NCBI GenBank assembly: GCA_016222825.1
Contig: JACRQF010000014.1
Span: 124,001 to 188,000, forward strand
Origin: Verrucomicrobiota bacterium
GTDB lineage: Bacteria; Verrucomicrobiota; Verrucomicrobiia; CAIQCK01
DNA length: 64,000 bases
Reading direction: 5' to 3'
This document shows positions 61,778 through 64,000 of the stretch, in pieces. Under the pieces are notes generated by a model, which saw only the letters and a program-made list of their open reading frames with translations, had not been told where the DNA came from and searched no databases. Numbering within the stretch: the first letter of the stretch is position 1; the number at the start of each line of letters is the position of its first letter. Made by a program: the position numbers and the translations under genes.

Positions 61778-63199
61778 TCACCGCAACGGCGTCGGCAGGA
61801 AATCCCAGTCCAGCACCATCTTCTCCGTCAACGCGCGTTTCAGTTCCAGCTCGGCTTCCTTGTATTCCGGCTTGCCAGCGAGGTTGTTCAGTTCACCGGG
61901 GTCGGCGTCGAGGTCGTATAGCTCGAACGTCGTGCGCGGCAACGTGAAGTAAGCGCGCTCGAACTGCGGCGCGAGCTTCTTCGCCTCGTGCGCCGCCAGA
62001 ATCTCCTGCCAGCCGGGGTCTTTCTGGCTGTCCACGGGTGCGACGGCTTGATGCGGCGTGCAGTTGTAGATGAGCTTGAACTTGTCGGAGCGCACGCAGC
62101 GCGCGAGGTCAAAAGTGGAGGCGAGGATGTTCGGATTCATGCCGCCGTCGCCGCCGTGCGGGCCGCGTTCGGCGAAGATGTATTTGCGCCCCTCAAACAG
62201 CTCGCCGCGCAGGAGTTTGAGGTAGCTCACACCGCTCATCGCCTTTGGTGGCGTCACGCCAGCCGCCTCCAGCATCGTCGGCGCGAAATCCTCGCCGGAG
62301 ACGACCTGTTTCGTCACGCCGCCGGGCTTCACCACGCCGGGCCAGCGCACAATCAGCGGCACGTGAATGCCGGGATCGGTCAGCGCGCCCTTGCCGTGCG
62401 GCATCGCCATCCCATTGTCGCCCATGAAGACCACCAGCGTGTTTTTGGCGAAGCCGCGTTTCTCCAGCACGTCGAGCACGCTTTGCACGTCGCCGTCGAG
62501 ATGCTCCACCTCGGCAATGTAGCGGGCGAGGTCCGAGCGCACACCGGGCAAGTCGGGCAGGTGCGGCGGCAGCGTCAGCTTCGTCGGGTCGGGCACGCCA
62601 CGCGGGCCTTTGGTTTCCCAAACGTGATGCGGGTCGCTGAAGCCGAGCCAGAAAAACCACGGTTTGTCCTTCGGCGCTGCGTTGAGGAACGCCGATAGCT
62701 TGCCGCCGAAATCCTTCATCCCGCCAGCCTTCTCGACGTAATCAACGCGGTTGGTAAACGTCCGCAGACCGTATTTCAGCATCGTTGCGCCAATCTCCGG
62801 CGAGGCGCGCTTGCCGGCGATCTGCGGTCCGTCGAGATGATAGCTTCGTCCGCCGACGCCGGTGAAGTAGCCGGCCTTGTCGCGCAGCAGATCCGGCAGC
62901 GCCGGCAGTTCCGTTGGCAGCGGCGACGTGAACCGCACCATCCGCACTGCCACTGCCGAGCGGCCGGTCATGAGCGTCGCGCGCGACGGCACGCATTGCG
63001 GGCAGCCGACGAACATCCGTTCGAAGCGGATGCCCTGCGCCGCGAACCGGTCGAGGTTCGGCGACTGCACGTCCTTGTTCCCGTAGCAGCCGAGATACGG
63101 ATAGCTGTGGTCGTCGGAGAGCAGGAAAAGGATGTTCGGCTTCTCGCTGGCCATCGCGTAGCTACAAATAAAGCCAAGAATCAGAAGGATATGTTTCAT
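61778..63199 (-). CDS. Exported sulfatase
   Basis: The 473-residue protein starts MKHILLILGFICSYAMASEK, a signal peptide. Sulfatase features are NILFLLSDDHSYPYLGCYGN (metal ligands), the formylglycine motif CVPSRATL with Cys69, FWLGFSDPHHVWE, VVFMGDNGMAMPHGK and ELYDLDADPGELNNL at the C-terminal lobe. It should cleave sulfate esters from a glycan. AGGAG six bases before the ATG at 63199 supports this start over 63205. It follows the GH29 gene after nine bases, so the pair may desulfate and defucosylate the same substrate. Confidence 0.93.
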   Translation of the reverse strand: MKHILLILGFICSYAMASEKPNILFLLSDDHSYPYLGCYGNKDVQSPNLDRFAAQGIRFERMFVGCPQCVPSRATLMTGRSAVAVRMVRFTSPLPTELPALPDLLRDKAGYFTGVGGRSYHLDGPQIAGKRASPEIGATMLKYGLRTFTNRVDYVEKAGGMKDFGGKLSAFLNAAPKDKPWFFWLGFSDPHHVWETKGPRGVPDPTKLTLPPHLPDLPGVRSDLARYIAEVEHLDGDVQSVLDVLEKRGFAKNTLVVFMGDNGMAMPHGKGALTDPGIHVPLIVRWPGVVKPGGVTKQVVSGEDFAPTMLEAAGVTPPKAMSGVSYLKLLRGELFEGRKYIFAERGPHGGDGGMNPNILASTFDLARCVRSDKFKLIYNCTPHQAVAPVDSQKDPGWQEILAAHEAKKLAPQFERAYFTLPRTTFELYDLDADPGELNNLAGKPEYKEAELELKRALTEKMVLDWDFLPTPLR

Positions 63200-63208
63200 G
63201 ACCATCTC

Positions 63209-64000
63209 CTATTCGGTCGCCGCGCCGCGCTTGTCTTTCTTCGCCTTCGCCTTGCCCGGCACAGGTGGTGGTGGCGCGACGGGTTTGGGCCAGCCGTTTT
63301 CTTTGATGCGCCGGCCGACTTCCTTCAATGTCTTCGCGTCCACCGGATGAATCGAGCCGTCGGGCAACGGGCCGGTGTTCATCAGCAGGTTGCAGTTCTG
63401 GTAGAACGCATAGCCCAGCCGTCGCAGCACTTCGTCGGCGTCGAGATGCGCGCTGTCGTCTTTCTGCACGTAGCCCCACTGGTGCGGCTGGAGCGTGTCG
63501 CAGATTTCGTTGTGCTTTCCCTTGTTCGACTCCCATGCGACGGCGGCGACCATCGCCTTCTCGTCGCCGAACTGCTTGCGCACGCGGTCGGCCAGCGACT
63601 GACCCGTCCGCTCCGGCGCGGCGAAGTCTTCCGTGCCGGTCGCGCCCTGTTTGAAGCAGACCAGCGTCTGCGGCTGGAGCTTGCGGATCATCGCGTAGGT
63701 CTCGTGGATCGGGAACAGATCCGGCCGCGCGTAGAAGGTCATGATCGGGTCGAACCAGATGCCCGCGAGCGGGCCGTAGTTCGTCAGCAGTTCCTTGATC
63801 TGGCTGTGGACGAACTCGATGTAGTGCTTGAAATCCTCGTCCTTCTCCCACTTGTAGCCTGGCTCCGGCGTTTTGTAGTCCGGCCGCGCCATCGGGGCGA
63901 ACTTGCGCGGATAATAATAGGGATGACGCCAGTCGAGGCCGTAGGAGTAGTAGAGGAACAGGCCCAGCCCTTTCTTGCGGCATTGCTCGGCCAACTCTCC
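63209..64000 (-). CDS. GH29 alpha-L-fucosidase (5' part missing)
   Basis: The frame is open from the right edge to a TAG at 63209 and encodes the C-terminal part of a GH29 enzyme, about 263 residues here. GLGLFLYYSYGLDWRHPYY, the nucleophile region PLAGIWFDPIM, AMIRKLQPQTLVCFKQGAT, the segment NLLMNTGPLPDGSIHPVDA and the Lys-rich tail are visible. The first half of the catalytic domain and the start lie outside the window. It is transcribed just ahead of the sulfatase gene. Confidence 0.9.
   Translation of the reverse strand, partial: GELAEQCRKKGLGLFLYYSYGLDWRHPYYYPRKFAPMARPDYKTPEPGYKWEKDEDFKHYIEFVHSQIKELLTNYGPLAGIWFDPIMTFYARPDLFPIHETYAMIRKLQPQTLVCFKQGATGTEDFAAPERTGQSLADRVRKQFGDEKAMVAAVAWESNKGKHNEICDTLQPHQWGYVQKDDSAHLDADEVLRRLGYAFYQNCNLLMNTGPLPDGSIHPVDAKTLKEVGRRIKENGWPKPVAPPPPVPGKAKAKKDKRGAATE

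Noticed and set aside
60043..61947. A 634-codon plus-strand frame
   Set aside because: Antisense to the ammonium transporter; composition is an artefact of codon bias.

Overview
This is a GC-rich bacterial segment, most likely from a Verrucomicrobiota genome of the Limisphaerales/Pedosphaera type, with Planctomycetota as the alternative. No rRNA or other phylogenetic marker is present, so this is an inference. It rests on the density of exported polysaccharide-degrading enzymes, formylglycine-type sulfatases, Tat-exported Gfo/Idh/MocA and DUF6807 proteins, ceramidase-like proteins, LamG proteins, and many signal peptides of the form MKH + 'LLLAPLAAL'. I see no rRNA, tRNA, CRISPR array, transposase or integrase.

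Region 1 (1-37.8 kb): twenty genes in a row on the minus strand, nearly all with signal peptides. Read in the direction of transcription (right to left): a sialidase-fold protein, a GH29 fucosidase, a beta-helix protein, an alpha/beta esterase, a putative GH-like TIM barrel, a GH106 rhamnosidase, a LamG protein, a GH42-like protein, a kelch propeller, a ceramidase-like protein, a LamG protein with an inserted propeller, an alpha/beta hydrolase, a double sialidase, a beta-helix protein, a sialidase, a Gfo/Idh/MocA oxidoreductase, a DUF6807 protein, an acetyl-xylan-esterase-like hydrolase, a GH98-like protein and a large GH-like protein that leaves the window on the left. Many neighbours share a 4-base ATGA stop/start overlap, so long translationally coupled transcripts are likely. 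The set looks like one glycan-deconstruction locus aimed at a fucose/rhamnose-containing, acylated polymer. No SusC/SusD or TonB-dependent transporter is present.

Region 2 (38-43.6 kb): an AcsA-type acetyl-CoA synthetase and an acyl carrier protein on the plus strand face an exported histone-deacetylase-family amidohydrolase, an SGNH protein and an MBOAT acyltransferase on the minus strand. The parts correspond to Dlt (A, C, B, D) or AlgI/AlgJ O-acylation machinery, with an added deacylase. I consider this the best candidate for an undescribed system.

Region 3 (43.7-54.6 kb): metabolic and accessory genes, namely an exported nitroreductase, KDPG aldolase, a FAD oxidoreductase with a C-terminal S-layer-homology segment coupled to a TauE/SafE permease, CvpA, class II fructose-bisphosphate aldolase, a second FAD oxidoreductase, a metallophosphoesterase and a sulfatase with a helical-repeat tail.

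Region 4 (54.8-64 kb): two large multi-pass membrane proteins (DUF2339; DUF2157 plus a GDYXXLXY-type domain), an ammonium transporter behind a good sigma-54 promoter match, and a sulfatase/GH29 fucosidase pair that leaves the window on the right.

Genome-dynamics traces include a 19-codon footprint of a lost kelch gene at 12.46-12.52 kb, a cluster of inverted GACAAAGGAAT repeats at 1.84-1.93 kb, and an esterase carrying two signal peptides in tandem.
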